64,000 nt of DNA from an uncultured Phycicoccus sp. (GTDB taxonomy: Bacteria > Actinomycetota > Actinomycetes > Actinomycetales > Dermatophilaceae): NCBI RefSeq assembly GCF_947495705.1, contig NZ_CANLZR010000004.1, forward strand, positions 62,001-126,000. The letters run 5' to 3'. The notes under the pieces were generated by a model. The model worked only from the letters and a program-made list of their open reading frames with translations, had not been told where the DNA came from and did not search any database. Shown here one piece after another: positions 32,494 to 41,276 of the stretch. Numbering within the stretch: the first letter of the stretch is position 1; each line of letters opens with the position of its first letter. A program made the translations under genes and the position numbers.

Positions 32494-33261
32494 GTGCCCT
32501 CGCCGACGCAGGCCCGACCGCCGGCCTTCGACCCGGTCCCGGCGCCGCTGCCGGGACCGCGGACGATGCGGCAGACCTGGGCGGACATCACCTTCGTCCA
32601 CTGGGCCGTGGAGCCCGACCTGGTCGCGCCGCTCCTTCCCGCCGGGACCCGGCCGGACGTGCTGGACGGCGTCACGTACGTCGGGCTCATCCCCTTCCGG
32701 ATGCACCGAGCCGGGTTCGGGGCCGGCCCGCCGGTGCCGTGGTTCGGGGACTTCCTCGAGACCAACGTGCGTCTCTACTCCGTCGACGCGGCCGGGCGCC
32801 ACGGGGTCGTCTTCGCCTCGCTCGAGGCCGAACGGCTCGCCGTGGTGCTCGGCGCCCGGCTCGCAACCGGGACCCCGTACATGTGGGCCCGGATGCGCCT
32901 ACACCGCGACGGCGACCTGCTTCGCTACGAGACACGGCGTCGGTGGCCGGGGCCGCGGGGCGCGGGGGGACGGATGGAGGTCCGGCTCGGTCCCGAGATC
33001 GCCACCCCGACGCCGGTGGAGCAGTTCGTCACCGCCCGGTTCGGGCTGCACACCCGCGTGGCCGGCCGCAGCTGGTGGATCCCCAACCACCACGAGCCGT
33101 GGCCGCTGCGTCGGGCCCGGCTCCAACGGCTCGACGACACCCTCGTCACGGCCGCCGGGCTCGGCGGGCTCGCCGGGGAGGACCCCGCGTCGGTGCTCCA
33201 CTCCCGCGGGGTCCACACCGTGTTCGGGACCCCGCGAGCGCTCCGGGGCACCGGCCCCTAG
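32494..33261 (+). CDS. DUF2071 (YqjF-like) protein
   Basis: A 255-residue protein with MRQTWADITFVHWAV, LLPAGTRPDVLDGVTYVGLIPFRM and FLETNVRLYSVD, the signatures of DUF2071 (acetoacetate decarboxylase-like fold). Function unknown. GTG at 32494 lies 5 nt after the SDR-like gene; a later start is possible because the first 20 residues are Pro-rich. The TAG stop overlaps the stop of the convergent phosphotransferase gene (CTAG at 33258-33261). Confidence 0.72.
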   Translation: MPSPTQARPPAFDPVPAPLPGPRTMRQTWADITFVHWAVEPDLVAPLLPAGTRPDVLDGVTYVGLIPFRMHRAGFGAGPPVPWFGDFLETNVRLYSVDAAGRHGVVFASLEAERLAVVLGARLATGTPYMWARMRLHRDGDLLRYETRRRWPGPRGAGGRMEVRLGPEIATPTPVEQFVTARFGLHTRVAGRSWWIPNHHEPWPLRRARLQRLDDTLVTAAGLGGLAGEDPASVLHSRGVHTVFGTPRALRGTGP

Positions 33262-34205
33262 AGGGACTCGAGCACGCCGGTGAGCGCCTCGAGCTGCCAC
33301 GCGGTGTCGTCGTCCTCGACCGTGGCGGCCAGCAGCGAGGGGACGAACGAGGCGACGTCGACGAGCGCCCAGCGCAGGCCTCGCGCCCGCATCCGGGCGG
33401 GGTCCACGGAGCGGCCCGTCAGCCGTCCGTAGAGGCCCACGACGTCGACGGACGTGCGCGCGGCGACGAGCCACAGGTCGCGTTCCGGCTCGGCGAGGCG
33501 GGCGGTGTCCCAGTCGACGAGCACCGGGCCGGAGGCCGCCCGCACGACGTTGCCGGGGTGCGGCTCGCCGTGGGTGACCACGAGCCGCTCCGGGTCGGGA
33601 GGTCCGCTCGCGTCGAGGTCGCGGAACGCGTCCCGGACCGCCGGACCGAAACGAGCGAGCAGGGCGTCGACCGCGCCGGCGAGCGGGCCCGACCCGAGGC
33701 CCCGGCCGGCCGCCGTCGCCGTGAGGGCGCTCTCCAGGGCCTGGCGCCCCAGGACGCGTGGGTCCTCCACCGGGGCACCCCGCGGTGGTGTGCCGTGCAG
33801 GCCGCCGAGCAGGCGGACCAGGGCGCTCGCGTCGTGCCCGGACCAGCGGTCCCCGAACCGTCCGACGGCACCGTCGAGCCACGACTGGACCGACACCGCC
33901 CACCTGCCGACCACGACGACGAGGTCGCCGTTCGCGGCAGGCACCGGCCCGTGGGCCCCGTCGACGCCGCACGAGCGCGCCGCAGCAGCCACCGCGAACG
34001 CGGCCACCAGCGTCTCGTGCGCCCCGGGCTCGCGCACCTCGTCGGCCGAGACGAACCACCGGTCGCCGTCGGGTCCGGTCACCGCCCAGTGGTGCGAGCC
34101 GAAGCCCACCGGGAGGTACGTGGCCGTCGCGGCGGCCGGCGCCCACCCGGCCCGCACGACGGCGAGGACGTCGCTCTCTGCGAGGTCGGTCGGCGGGGTT
34201 CTCAT
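33258..34205 (-). CDS. APH-type phosphotransferase
   Basis: A 315-residue kinase-like protein of the aminoglycoside/choline phosphotransferase fold. The catalytic loop reads VVTHGEPHPGNVV, with Glu where most members have the catalytic Asp (HGD), and the metal site is LVDWDTARLAEPERDLW. The HGE variant is seen in some actinobacterial members, so activity cannot be excluded. ATG at 34205 is preferred; a TACGGT hexamer lies 7 nt upstream. Substrate unknown; an antibiotic or small-metabolite kinase are both possible. Confidence 0.75.
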   Translation of the reverse strand: MRTPPTDLAESDVLAVVRAGWAPAAATATYLPVGFGSHHWAVTGPDGDRWFVSADEVREPGAHETLVAAFAVAAAARSCGVDGAHGPVPAANGDLVVVVGRWAVSVQSWLDGAVGRFGDRWSGHDASALVRLLGGLHGTPPRGAPVEDPRVLGRQALESALTATAAGRGLGSGPLAGAVDALLARFGPAVRDAFRDLDASGPPDPERLVVTHGEPHPGNVVRAASGPVLVDWDTARLAEPERDLWLVAARTSVDVVGLYGRLTGRSVDPARMRARGLRWALVDVASFVPSLLAATVEDDDTAWQLEALTGVLESL

Positions 34206-34212
34206 CCCCGGC

Positions 34213-34218
34213 ACCGTA
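34213..34218 (-). promoter_or_regulatory. Putative -10 element, leaderless start
   Basis: TACGGT on the minus strand, 7 nt before the ATG at 34205. Confidence 0.35.
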
Positions 34219-34283
34219 CGGCGGGTGGCCTTCGAGAACCACCCGTGGTTGGCTGACCCCGACCGCACGAGAGGAGACGCGCC

Positions 34284-34424
34284 ATGTCACGTCCGTTGCA
34301 CTTCGAGATCCAGGCAGACGACATCGAGCCGGGCATCAACGGCGGTCTCCTGGAGCGCCCGGCGCCCGTACCCGACGAGGGCATCACCTTCGGCATCCAC
34401 CAGCCCGACCCCGAAGCCGCCTGA
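34284..34424 (+). pseudogene. Condensed in-frame remnant of a VOC-family gene
   Basis: A 46-codon frame with a good GAGAGGAGA ribosome-binding site. Its three pieces each match a different part of a VOC (PhnB/glyoxalase-like) protein: the N-terminus (SRPLHFEIQADDIE), the middle (PGINGGLLERPAPVPDEG) and the C-terminal strand (ITFGIHQPDPEAA). A full gene would be about 120-130 codons, so two internal segments have been deleted without losing frame, start or stop. The stop is 1 nt before the GTG of metP, so its translation could feed ribosomes to metP as a leader peptide. Whether the peptide does anything is unknown. Confidence 0.65.
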
Positions 34425-34425
34425 C

Positions 34426-35988
34426 GTGGCGACGGAGGTCCGGACGCCCCGCACCGGCTCCGCCCACCGCGGGTCGTTCAGCTCGCGCAAGGTCTTCATC
34501 CTCGCCGCGATCGGGTCGGCCGTCGGGCTCGGCAACATCTGGCGCTTCCCCTACGTCGCGTACGAGAACGGCGGCGGGGCGTTCATCCTCCCGTACCTCG
34601 TCGCCCTGCTCACCGCCGGACTCCCGTTCCTGCTGCTCGACTACGCCCTCGGACACCGCAACCGGGGCTCGGCGCCGCTGTCCTTCGCCCGCACCCACCG
34701 GCGCACCGAGTGGATCGGGTGGTGGCAGGTGGGCATCTGCTTCGTGATCGCCGTCTACTACGCCGCCGTCATCGCGTGGGCCGTGCGCTACACCGGGTTC
34801 TCGGTGAGCAAGGCCTGGGGCGACGCCCCCGACGAGTTCCTGTTCGGGACCTTCCTCCAGGCCGGCGACCCGGGCGTGAGCCTCGACGTCGTGCCGGGCG
34901 TCCTCGTCCCGCTCGCCGTCGTGTGGCTCGCGGTGCTCGTCGTCATGTCCCTCGGCGTGCAGAAGGGCATCGGCGCGACGGCGGTCGTCTTCATCCCCGT
35001 GCTGATCCTCGCCTTCGGCGCGCTCGTCGTCCGGGCCCTGTTCCTCCCCGGCGCCGGCATCGGGCTCGACGCGCTCTTCCGGCCCGACTGGGCCGCCCTG
35101 ACCCAGACCTCGGTCTGGGCCGCCGCGTTCGGGCAGATCTTCTTCTCGCTCTCGGTGGGCTTCGGGATCATGATCACGTACAGCTCCTACGTCGGCCGGC
35201 GCACCGACATGACCGGCTCCGGGCTCGTCGTCGGGTTCGCCAACTCGGGCTTCGAGCTGCTCGCAGGCATCGGGGTGTTCGCCGCACTCGGCTTCATGGC
35301 CCAGGCCCAGGGCGTGGCCGTCGACGAGGTCGCCTCCGACGGCCTCGGCCTCGCCTTCGTCGCGTTCCCGGCCATCATCAACGAGGCGCCGGCGGGCGCG
35401 CTCATCGGCGTCCTGTTCTTCGGGTCGCTCGTGTTCGCCGGGGTCACCTCGCTCGTCAGCGTCATCGAGGTCGTCATCTCGGCGGTCCGCGACAAGTTCG
35501 AGATGACCCGCCTCGGTGCCACTCTCACGGTGGTCCTGCCGTCGGCCGTCGTCAGCCTCGTCTTCTTCAGCACCACGAGCGGGGTGTACGTCCTCGACAT
35601 CGTCGACCACTTCATCAACCGCTACGGCATCCTGCTCGTCGCGGTCGTCAGCATGGTCGCCGTCGCCTGGTTCGCCCGCGCACTCGGTCCGCTGGCGGCG
35701 CACCTGAACCGCACCGGGTCCGTGCCTCTCGGCCGGTGGTGGACCGTCCTCATCGCGGCCGTCACCCCGGCAGCGCTCACCGTGGTCCTCGTCCGCGAGC
35801 TGGTCGCCGACCTGGCGTCCCCGTACGAGGGCTACCCCGCGTGGATGCTCGGCCTCTTCGGGTGGGGCATCGCGGCCGTGGTCCTCGCTCTGGCGGGCGC
35901 CGCGATGCTCGTCCGCTGGCGGGCGAGCACTTCCCTCACCCCGCCGGACGACGATCCGGCCGAGCACACCGCGGAGGTGGCCCGATGA
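34426..35988 (+). CDS. metP: Sodium-dependent methionine/alanine transporter, NSS family
   Basis: A 520-residue transporter with 11-12 membrane segments. The N-terminal AAIGSAVGLGNIWRFPYVAYENGGGAFILPYL is the sodium and substrate site signature of the neurotransmitter:sodium symporter family. GTG at 34426 is chosen because it follows the VOC remnant by 1 nt and begins the conserved region; longer upstream frames are not conserved. The gene is directly followed, with overlap, by a 42-residue protein matching MetS, the small subunit that in Corynebacterium pairs with MetP. This supports methionine and alanine import. Confidence 0.88.
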   Translation: MATEVRTPRTGSAHRGSFSSRKVFILAAIGSAVGLGNIWRFPYVAYENGGGAFILPYLVALLTAGLPFLLLDYALGHRNRGSAPLSFARTHRRTEWIGWWQVGICFVIAVYYAAVIAWAVRYTGFSVSKAWGDAPDEFLFGTFLQAGDPGVSLDVVPGVLVPLAVVWLAVLVVMSLGVQKGIGATAVVFIPVLILAFGALVVRALFLPGAGIGLDALFRPDWAALTQTSVWAAAFGQIFFSLSVGFGIMITYSSYVGRRTDMTGSGLVVGFANSGFELLAGIGVFAALGFMAQAQGVAVDEVASDGLGLAFVAFPAIINEAPAGALIGVLFFGSLVFAGVTSLVSVIEVVISAVRDKFEMTRLGATLTVVLPSAVVSLVFFSTTSGVYVLDIVDHFINRYGILLVAVVSMVAVAWFARALGPLAAHLNRTGSVPLGRWWTVLIAAVTPAALTVVLVRELVADLASPYEGYPAWMLGLFGWGIAAVVLALAGAAMLVRWRASTSLTPPDDDPAEHTAEVAR

Positions 35989-36113
35989 CCAGTGGCGCGA
36001 TCGTCATGATGCTGTTCGCGATGCTCGTCCTGTGGGGCGGGCTCGGGCTCGCCGTCTGGAACCTCGTCCGGCGCAGCAAGGCACCCGAGGAGAAGTACCG
36101 CCGGGACCTCTGA
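35985..36113 (+). CDS. metS: Methionine/alanine importer small subunit
   Basis: A 42-residue protein with one hydrophobic segment (AIVMMLFAMLVLWGGLGLAVW) and a charged tail RRSKAPEEKYRRDL, the size and layout of MetS. The ATG at 35985 overlaps the metP stop (ATGA), as expected for a subunit made in step with its partner. It is small enough to be missed by automatic calling. It ends 9 nt before the convergent arcA stop. Confidence 0.85.
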   Translation: MTSGAIVMMLFAMLVLWGGLGLAVWNLVRRSKAPEEKYRRDL

Positions 36114-36122
36114 GCGGGCCGG

Positions 36123-37376
36123 TCAGTAGTCGACGGGGTCGCGCACGATCGGGCAGGTCATGCAGTGCCCGCCGCCGCGGCCGCGGCCCAGCTCGGAGCC
36201 GACGATCTCGACGACCTCGATGCCGGCGTCGCGCAGCAGCGCGTTCGTCGTCGTGTTGCGGTCGTAGGTGAACACGACGCCGGGCTCGACGGCGACGGCG
36301 TTGTTGCCGCTGTCCCACTGCTGGCGCTCCGAGGCGTACACGTCGCCCCCGGTCTCGATGACCCGCAGCTCGCCGACGCCGAGCGCCTCGGCGACGACCT
36401 TGGTGAAGCGGCCCTCGCCGGCGTCCTCGACCTCGACCCCCGGGTCCTTGTCGGAGGGGTGCAGGACGAAGGTGTGGACGTTGTCCATGATCGTCGGGTA
36501 GAGCGTGACGACGTCGCGGTCGGCGAAGGTGAAGACCGTGTCGAGGTGCATCGCGGCCCGCAGCTGTGGCATCCCGGCGACGATCACCTTCTCGGCGGCC
36601 CCCTGCGCGAAGAGGGACGCCGCGACCTGGGTGATGCCCTGCCGCGAGGTCCGCTCGCTCATCCCCATGAGGACCACGCCGTTGCCGACCGGCATGACGT
36701 CGCCACCCTCGACCGTGGCCTCGCCCCACTCGGCCTCGGGGTCGCCCCACCAGATGGTGGAGTCCCGGAAGTCGGGGTGGAAGGTGTAGATCGCCTTGTA
36801 GATGAGCGTCTCGTTCTCGCGAGCCGGCCAGTAGAGCGGGTTGAGCGTGAGACCGCCGTAGACCCAGCACGTGGTGTCGCGGGTGTACAGGGTGTTCGGC
36901 AGCGGCGGCATGAGGTACTCGCGAGCGCCGGTCTGCTCCCGGGCGAGCATGACCCACGGGGTGCGGAACTCCTCGGGGAGGTCGGGGATCGCGAGGCCAC
37001 CGATGAGGTACTCGGCGAGCCACTGCGGGTCGAGGGTCTCGAGGAAGGCGCGGGTGCTGTCGACGAGCCCGAGCCCGACGTGGTTCGCGACGATCTTGCG
37101 GTCCAGCAGCCAGTCCCGGGCGCCGGGGATGGCCATCGTCTCGGCGAGGAGGTCATGCAGCTCGATGACCTCGACCCCGCGCTCCCTGAGCTTGCCGACG
37201 AAGTCGGCGTGGTCGCGCTGCGCCTGCTCGACCCACATGACGTCGTCGAAGAGCAGCTCGGAGGAGTTGCTCGGCGTCAGCCGGCGGTGGGCCAGCCCAG
37301 GCCGGCACACGAGGACCTTGCGGAGCCGCCCGACCTCGGAGTGCACTCCGTGGATGGCGGGCTGGTTCTGGGTCAT
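36123..37376 (-). CDS. arcA: Arginine deiminase
   Basis: A 417-residue arginine deiminase that hydrolyses arginine to citrulline and ammonia. Motifs present are the N-terminal [44 protein letters not shown] and the C-terminal nucleophile in [10 protein letters not shown] (C405). Residues for substrate Asp and His are visible in EGGDVMPVG and AAMHLDT. No arcB or arcC follows, so it is a stand-alone gene, perhaps for acid resistance or nitrogen supply rather than the complete ADI pathway. ATG at 37376 fits the family start ([16 protein letters not shown]). Confidence 0.93.
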   Translation of the reverse strand: MTQNQPAIHGVHSEVGRLRKVLVCRPGLAHRRLTPSNSSELLFDDVMWVEQAQRDHADFVGKLRERGVEVIELHDLLAETMAIPGARDWLLDRKIVANHVGLGLVDSTRAFLETLDPQWLAEYLIGGLAIPDLPEEFRTPWVMLAREQTGAREYLMPPLPNTLYTRDTTCWVYGGLTLNPLYWPARENETLIYKAIYTFHPDFRDSTIWWGDPEAEWGEATVEGGDVMPVGNGVVLMGMSERTSRQGITQVAASLFAQGAAEKVIVAGMPQLRAAMHLDTVFTFADRDVVTLYPTIMDNVHTFVLHPSDKDPGVEVEDAGEGRFTKVVAEALGVGELRVIETGGDVYASERQQWDSGNNAVAVEPGVVFTYDRNTTTNALLRDAGIEVVEIVGSELGRGRGGGHCMTCPIVRDPVDY

Positions 37377-37440
37377 GGGTGTCCTCCGGTCGACGGCGTC
37401 GGGAGCGTCCGGACGTGGGGACGCCGCCGCGCTGATCCCA

Positions 37441-38730
37441 TCACAGCGCGCCCCGCGGCACCAGCATGGCCTCCGCGGGCGTCGTCCGCGGCGGAGGGGC
37501 GACGATGACCGCGACCGCGGTCGTCGCGGGGATCGCGAGCACGAGCCCGACCGCGCTGGCCAGGGTGCGGACCACCTCGGCCGAGATGTCCTCGGAGAGG
37601 AACAGGGTGTCCACGCCCTGGCCGGACAGCGCGATGAGCAGCAGGATCGGCAGCGCAGCACCGGCATACGCGAAGACGATGGTGTACACGGTCGAGGCCA
37701 GGTGGTCACGTCCGATCCGCATCGCCGACGCGAAGAGTGCGGCGCGGCTGCGGGCGGGGTCGGCGGCGCGCAGCTCCCACACGGCCGAGGTCTGGCTGAT
37801 CGTCACGTCGTTGAGCACACCGAACGCCGCGATGAGCACGCCACAGGCGACGAGATCATGCAGGTGGACGTCGGCGGCCAGGGCCTGGAGCAGGCCGCCG
37901 TTCTCGTCACCGACGCCGGTGAGCCGGGCCGCGTCGGATCCGAGGACACCGGCGACCGCCGTCAGGGCGAGGCCCACCACGGTGCCCAGGAGGGCGGTCG
38001 ACGTGCGCAGGCTGAGCCCGTGGGTGAGATAGAGGACGACGAGCATCGTGGCACCGGACGCGGTGAGCCCCACCGCGACCGGAGGTGCCCCCTGGAGCAG
38101 GGCCGGGGCGACGAAGCCCAGCAGGATGAAACCGCCGAGCCCGAGGCTGACGAGGGCCGCCAGCCCACGCCACCGCGCGACGATGAGCACGAGCACGACG
38201 AAGATGGCGGTGAGGACGAGCAGCGGCGGATCACGGTCGACGCCCGCGTACGAGTAGGCGCTGTCGAGAATGGCGCCCTGGGTCGCCGCATCGCCGGCCG
38301 ACTCGTCGGGGAGCTTGAGCAGCGTGACGGTGTCACCGGCGCGCAGACCCGACCGCGAGACCTCCGGCTGGATCCGCACGACCTGGGTCGACCCGTCCTC
38401 CAGCCGCGTCACGAGCTGTCCGCAGTCGGGGGCGCCGGCGGGACCACCGTCGACCGAGTCGGGGGCGACCGCCGGGCACGGTTCGGTGAGCGACACGACC
38501 GTGCCCTGCGGGAACGTGGCACCGGCCACGGCGTAGTCGAGGTTGGGGTTCTTGGGGATGCTCCCCTCCGGCCAGAGCACCACGAGACCGACAGCGGTGG
38601 CCGCTGCCGTCAGGATGACGAGGATGACGACGACGACCCGCGTCACCATGGGGGTGGGCGGCAGGTCATCAGGCGCGGTGGCCCCCGGTGCGGTCCCGGC
38701 CCCGTGAGCATGGCGCCCCACGGTCAGCAC
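37441..38730 (-). CDS. YibE/F-like multi-pass membrane protein
   Basis: A 429-residue protein: a His-rich N-terminus (GRHAHGAG), one membrane segment, an extracytoplasmic domain of about 110 residues with Cys pairs, then six to seven membrane segments with [22 protein letters not shown] and [17 protein letters not shown]. This is the YibE/F family, whose transport substrate is unknown. GTG at 38730 is assigned because His-rich starts are usual for the family; ATG at 38649 is an alternative. It lies between the SRPBCC gene and arcA on the same strand. Confidence 0.75.
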   Translation of the reverse strand: MLTVGRHAHGAGTAPGATAPDDLPPTPMVTRVVVVILVILTAAATAVGLVVLWPEGSIPKNPNLDYAVAGATFPQGTVVSLTEPCPAVAPDSVDGGPAGAPDCGQLVTRLEDGSTQVVRIQPEVSRSGLRAGDTVTLLKLPDESAGDAATQGAILDSAYSYAGVDRDPPLLVLTAIFVVLVLIVARWRGLAALVSLGLGGFILLGFVAPALLQGAPPVAVGLTASGATMLVVLYLTHGLSLRTSTALLGTVVGLALTAVAGVLGSDAARLTGVGDENGGLLQALAADVHLHDLVACGVLIAAFGVLNDVTISQTSAVWELRAADPARSRAALFASAMRIGRDHLASTVYTIVFAYAGAALPILLLIALSGQGVDTLFLSEDISAEVVRTLASAVGLVLAIPATTAVAVIVAPPPRTTPAEAMLVPRGAL

Positions 38731-38837
38731 GACCTCGGGCGGGGTTGAGTGGCGGCGGCGGTCGGCACGACGCAGAACCTAGCAATCCGGCTCGGTATGT
38801 CCCGAGCCGACCCGGGCCCGTCCGAGCCGCGGTCCGC

Positions 38838-39311
38838 TCAGGCGTCGGCCTCGGCCTCGGCCTTGAGCTGGGCGAGGCCCTTCTCGAGGTCGGGACCGAT
38901 GAGCTCCTCCATCGGCTTCACCAGCGAGAACAGCCGCATCGCCGTCGACAGCTCCCCGTGCATGAGCCACTCGACGTGGGTCTCGGGCGTCTCGCCGTCC
39001 TGGGGGGTGAGGACGAACTCGACGCGGGACCTCGCCGGGAACGGCTTCTCGAAGGTGAGCGCGAGGTCGACGCGCTGGGGCTCGTCGCCGGTGATCTCCA
39101 TCGTGCCCCGGCCGGCCTTGCGGTTGCCGTCCCAGGCGTACTTGGCCCCCACGCCGCGCTCGGCGCCCGAGTAGGTGCGCTGCAGGTGGGGGTCGAGGTC
39201 CTCCCACGGGGACCAGCGCGGCCAGGCATGGAAGTCGTCGATGAGGTCGTGGATCCGGCTCGGCGGGGCGAGGACGATCGTCTCGCGGCGGACGGTGTAG
39301 GGCGTGGCCAT
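38838..39311 (-). CDS. SRPBCC family protein (polyketide cyclase-like)
   Basis: A 157-residue START/SRPBCC-fold protein. The family pattern includes the N-terminal RRETIVLAPPSRIHDLIDDFHAWPRWSPWEDLDPHL, then SGAERGVGAKYAWDGNRKAGRG and TFEKPFPARSRVEFVLTP. It likely binds a hydrophobic small molecule. ATG at 39311 is preferred; upstream frame residues are not conserved. Possible partner of YibE/F and arcA only by position. Confidence 0.78.
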   Translation of the reverse strand: MATPYTVRRETIVLAPPSRIHDLIDDFHAWPRWSPWEDLDPHLQRTYSGAERGVGAKYAWDGNRKAGRGTMEITGDEPQRVDLALTFEKPFPARSRVEFVLTPQDGETPETHVEWLMHGELSTAMRLFSLVKPMEELIGPDLEKGLAQLKAEAEADA

Positions 39312-39383
39312 GCCCCAGTCTGGCGTCCCCGGGTGCCCGGGCGACAGAGGGCGCGCGGGAACGGCGCATGTCGGAAGCCCATC

Positions 39384-39425
39384 AGCCGGTTGCCGGGCAC
39401 GGAGCGAGCGAGACCACAACCGGCT
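39384..39425. promoter_or_regulatory. Inverted repeat in the 222-bp gap before the DUF1918 gene
   Basis: AGCCGGTT (39384-39391) and AACCGGCT (39418-39425) are perfect inverted 8-mers with 26 nt between them, located between divergent genes. It could be an operator or chance; nothing else is recognisable in 39312-39534. Confidence 0.2.
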
Positions 39426-39534
39426 CCTCTGGCGTGGCGCCCTCGGTCCGGGCGATGATCGAGGTGGGCGCCGTCGGCCGTCGCCACCGCCTCGGCGCTC
39501 AGGGACCCGGTGACGAGGAGCCCAGGAGGCTGCC

Positions 39535-40032
39535 ATGCAGGCACGACGCGGAGACCACATCGTCCTCGCCGGCGAACAGGTCGACGACCCGGTCCGTGCA
39601 GGTGAGGTCGTCGAGACCGGCGCGGACGGCGCACCGCCCTACAGCGTCCGCTGGGACGACGGACGGACCAGCACGATCTTCCCCGGGCCCGGGTCGGTGC
39701 TGCGGGTCGAGTCGGGAACGGAAGAGGAACACTCCGGGGTCGTCGCCCGCCCCGAGCTCGGGTCGATGCGGCAGTGGAGCGTGCGGGTCACCCTCTTCGA
39801 GCGCGGCGACGACACGACCGCGACCGTGGCGCTGCTCGCCGACTCCGCCGGGGCCCTGACGGCACGGGCCACGAGCCACCGGTCGGCGGCGGATGCACCC
39901 GACCCCCATATCGGCGACGAGGTCGCCGTCGCCCGGGCGCTGCACCGCCTGGCAGACCGGATCGTCGCGGACGCCGAGCGCGACATCGAACGCGCGACGG
40001 GCGAGCAGGACGTGCACGTCCGCTCGCACTGA
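39535..40032 (+). CDS. DUF1918-DUF1876 fusion protein
   Basis: A 165-residue protein. Residues 1-60 match DUF1918 (MQARRGDHIVLAGEQVDDPVRAGEVVE, ending with YSVRWDDGRTSTIFPGPGS), an SH3-like fold of actinobacteria. Residues 75-155 match DUF1876 (SVRVTLFERGDDTTATVALL and IGDEVAVARALHRLADRIV), an alpha/beta dsRBD-like fold. Both domains are common in actinobacterial stress-linked small genes and usually stand alone; here they are joined. Function unknown. Confidence 0.75.
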   Translation: MQARRGDHIVLAGEQVDDPVRAGEVVETGADGAPPYSVRWDDGRTSTIFPGPGSVLRVESGTEEEHSGVVARPELGSMRQWSVRVTLFERGDDTTATVALLADSAGALTARATSHRSAADAPDPHIGDEVAVARALHRLADRIVADAERDIERATGEQDVHVRSH

Positions 40033-40108
40033 CCCGGGCGACCCGCGACGGGGCGCCGCAGAAAACCCGTCCGTCACCAAACCCCCGGCCACCGTCGGCG
40101 CGTGGCAC

Positions 40109-40142
40109 TGTAAGCCCTTACAACGTTCTGTAAGCGCTTACA
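40109..40142 (+). promoter_or_regulatory. Two LacI-type operators in front of the LacI regulator
   Basis: TGTAAGCCCTTACA (40109-40122) and the perfect palindrome TGTAAGCGCTTACA (40129-40142) are 20 bp apart centre to centre, so they lie on the same face of the helix after about two turns. The second abuts the AAGGAGG ribosome-binding site of the regulator gene. This is typical for autoregulated LacI-family sugar regulators with an inducing sugar ligand. Binding by this particular LacI is an inference from position. Confidence 0.75.
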
Positions 40143-40158
40143 AGGAGGTGGCGCGGAC

Positions 40159-41205
40159 ATGGCCACCCATGCCGCTCGAACGCCCGCGGGGGCGACGATC
40201 TACTCGGTCGCCGACGCCGCCGGTGTCTCCATCGCCACCGTGTCCCGGGTCATCCAGGGGACCGGAGCGGTGTCCGAGCGCACCCGCACCAAGGTCCTCG
40301 ACGCCATCGAACGGCTCGACTACATGCCGACGGCGGCCGCCCGCAGCCTCGCCGTGCGCCAGCACGAGGCCCTCGGCCTGGTCCTTCCCGAGCTGAGCGG
40401 GCCCTACTTCTCCGAGCTGCTCATGGGCTTCGAGGAGGCCGCCGCCGAGCATCGGCTCAGCGTCGTGCTGTCCCTCGCCGAGCACGGTGGCACCCTCGAC
40501 GCCGACCGGTTCGCCCGCCTCGCCGCCACGGTCGACGGCATCGCCGTCCTCGGTGGGGTGGTCGACGACGGCGCCCTGCGTCGGATCGCCCGCCAGAAGC
40601 CTCTCCTCGTCGTCGCAGGGGCCGAGACCCCGGGGGTCGACCGGCTCGCGGCCGAGAACACGACGAGCAGCGCCGCGCTCACCGCCCATCTCCTCGACGC
40701 CCACGGCCGCACCCGCCCGGTGTTCGTCGGGGACCCCGACATCGCCCCCGACGTCCGGCAGCGCTTCGAGGGCTTCCGCGGCGTGCTCCAGGAGCGCGGC
40801 ATCGCCGTCCCCGACCCGCTGCGCGGTGGGCTCCGCGAGGCGGACGGCGTCCGTGCGGCCGAGCGGCTGCTGGCCGACGGGATGCCCGCCGACGCCGTCG
40901 TCTGTGCGAACGACGAGATCGCGCTCGCCCTCACCACCCGGCTCGCCGGCGCCGGGGTCGGCGTCCCCGCGGACGTCGCCGTCACCGGCTGGGACGACGT
41001 GATGGCCGCCCGCTACGTCCGGCCCGGGCTCACGACGGTGCGCCAGCCGGTCCGCGAGCTGGGCGGCCTCGTCGCGCGCCGCCTGCACGAGCGGGTCACC
41101 GGCGCCACCGGCCCGCAGGACGAGAGCGTCCTCGCCACTCGCGTCGTCATCCGCGGGTCCTGCGGCTGCCCGGAGCCCGGCCACCCGGACCAGCGGGCCA
41201 CCTGA
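40159..41205 (+). CDS. LacI family transcriptional regulator of the sugar operon
   Basis: A 348-residue regulator. The N-terminal helix-turn-helix (YSVADAAGVSIATVSRVIQGTGAVSERTRTKVLDAIERLDYMP) is followed by the periplasmic-binding-like sugar domain to about residue 335 with the C-terminal RVVIRGSCG. The operators lie just upstream of its own start. The gene is followed by an importer and two glucan-hydrolase genes on the same strand. It should repress this operon until the sugar is present. Confidence 0.9.
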   Translation: MATHAARTPAGATIYSVADAAGVSIATVSRVIQGTGAVSERTRTKVLDAIERLDYMPTAAARSLAVRQHEALGLVLPELSGPYFSELLMGFEEAAAEHRLSVVLSLAEHGGTLDADRFARLAATVDGIAVLGGVVDDGALRRIARQKPLLVVAGAETPGVDRLAAENTTSSAALTAHLLDAHGRTRPVFVGDPDIAPDVRQRFEGFRGVLQERGIAVPDPLRGGLREADGVRAAERLLADGMPADAVVCANDEIALALTTRLAGAGVGVPADVAVTGWDDVMAARYVRPGLTTVRQPVRELGGLVARRLHERVTGATGPQDESVLATRVVIRGSCGCPEPGHPDQRAT

Positions 41206-41276
41206 CCCATCGGTCCGACCCACCCCCCCACACCTGCCCGTCCCCCATCCCACCCCGCAAGGAAGAGAGCACCACC
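41206..41276 (+). promoter_or_regulatory. C-rich, G-poor leader between lacI and the binding-protein gene
   Basis: This 71-nt stretch is strongly C-rich with few G residues and includes long C runs, the composition of Rho-utilisation sites. No operator-like palindrome is seen. A GCAAGGAAGAGAG ribosome-binding site precedes the ATG at 41277. A transcription-attenuation role is possible but unproven. Confidence 0.25.

Noticed and set aside
36123-37376. Complete arginine deiminase pathway
   Set aside because: Only arcA is present; no ornithine carbamoyltransferase, carbamate kinase or antiporter gene is adjacent.
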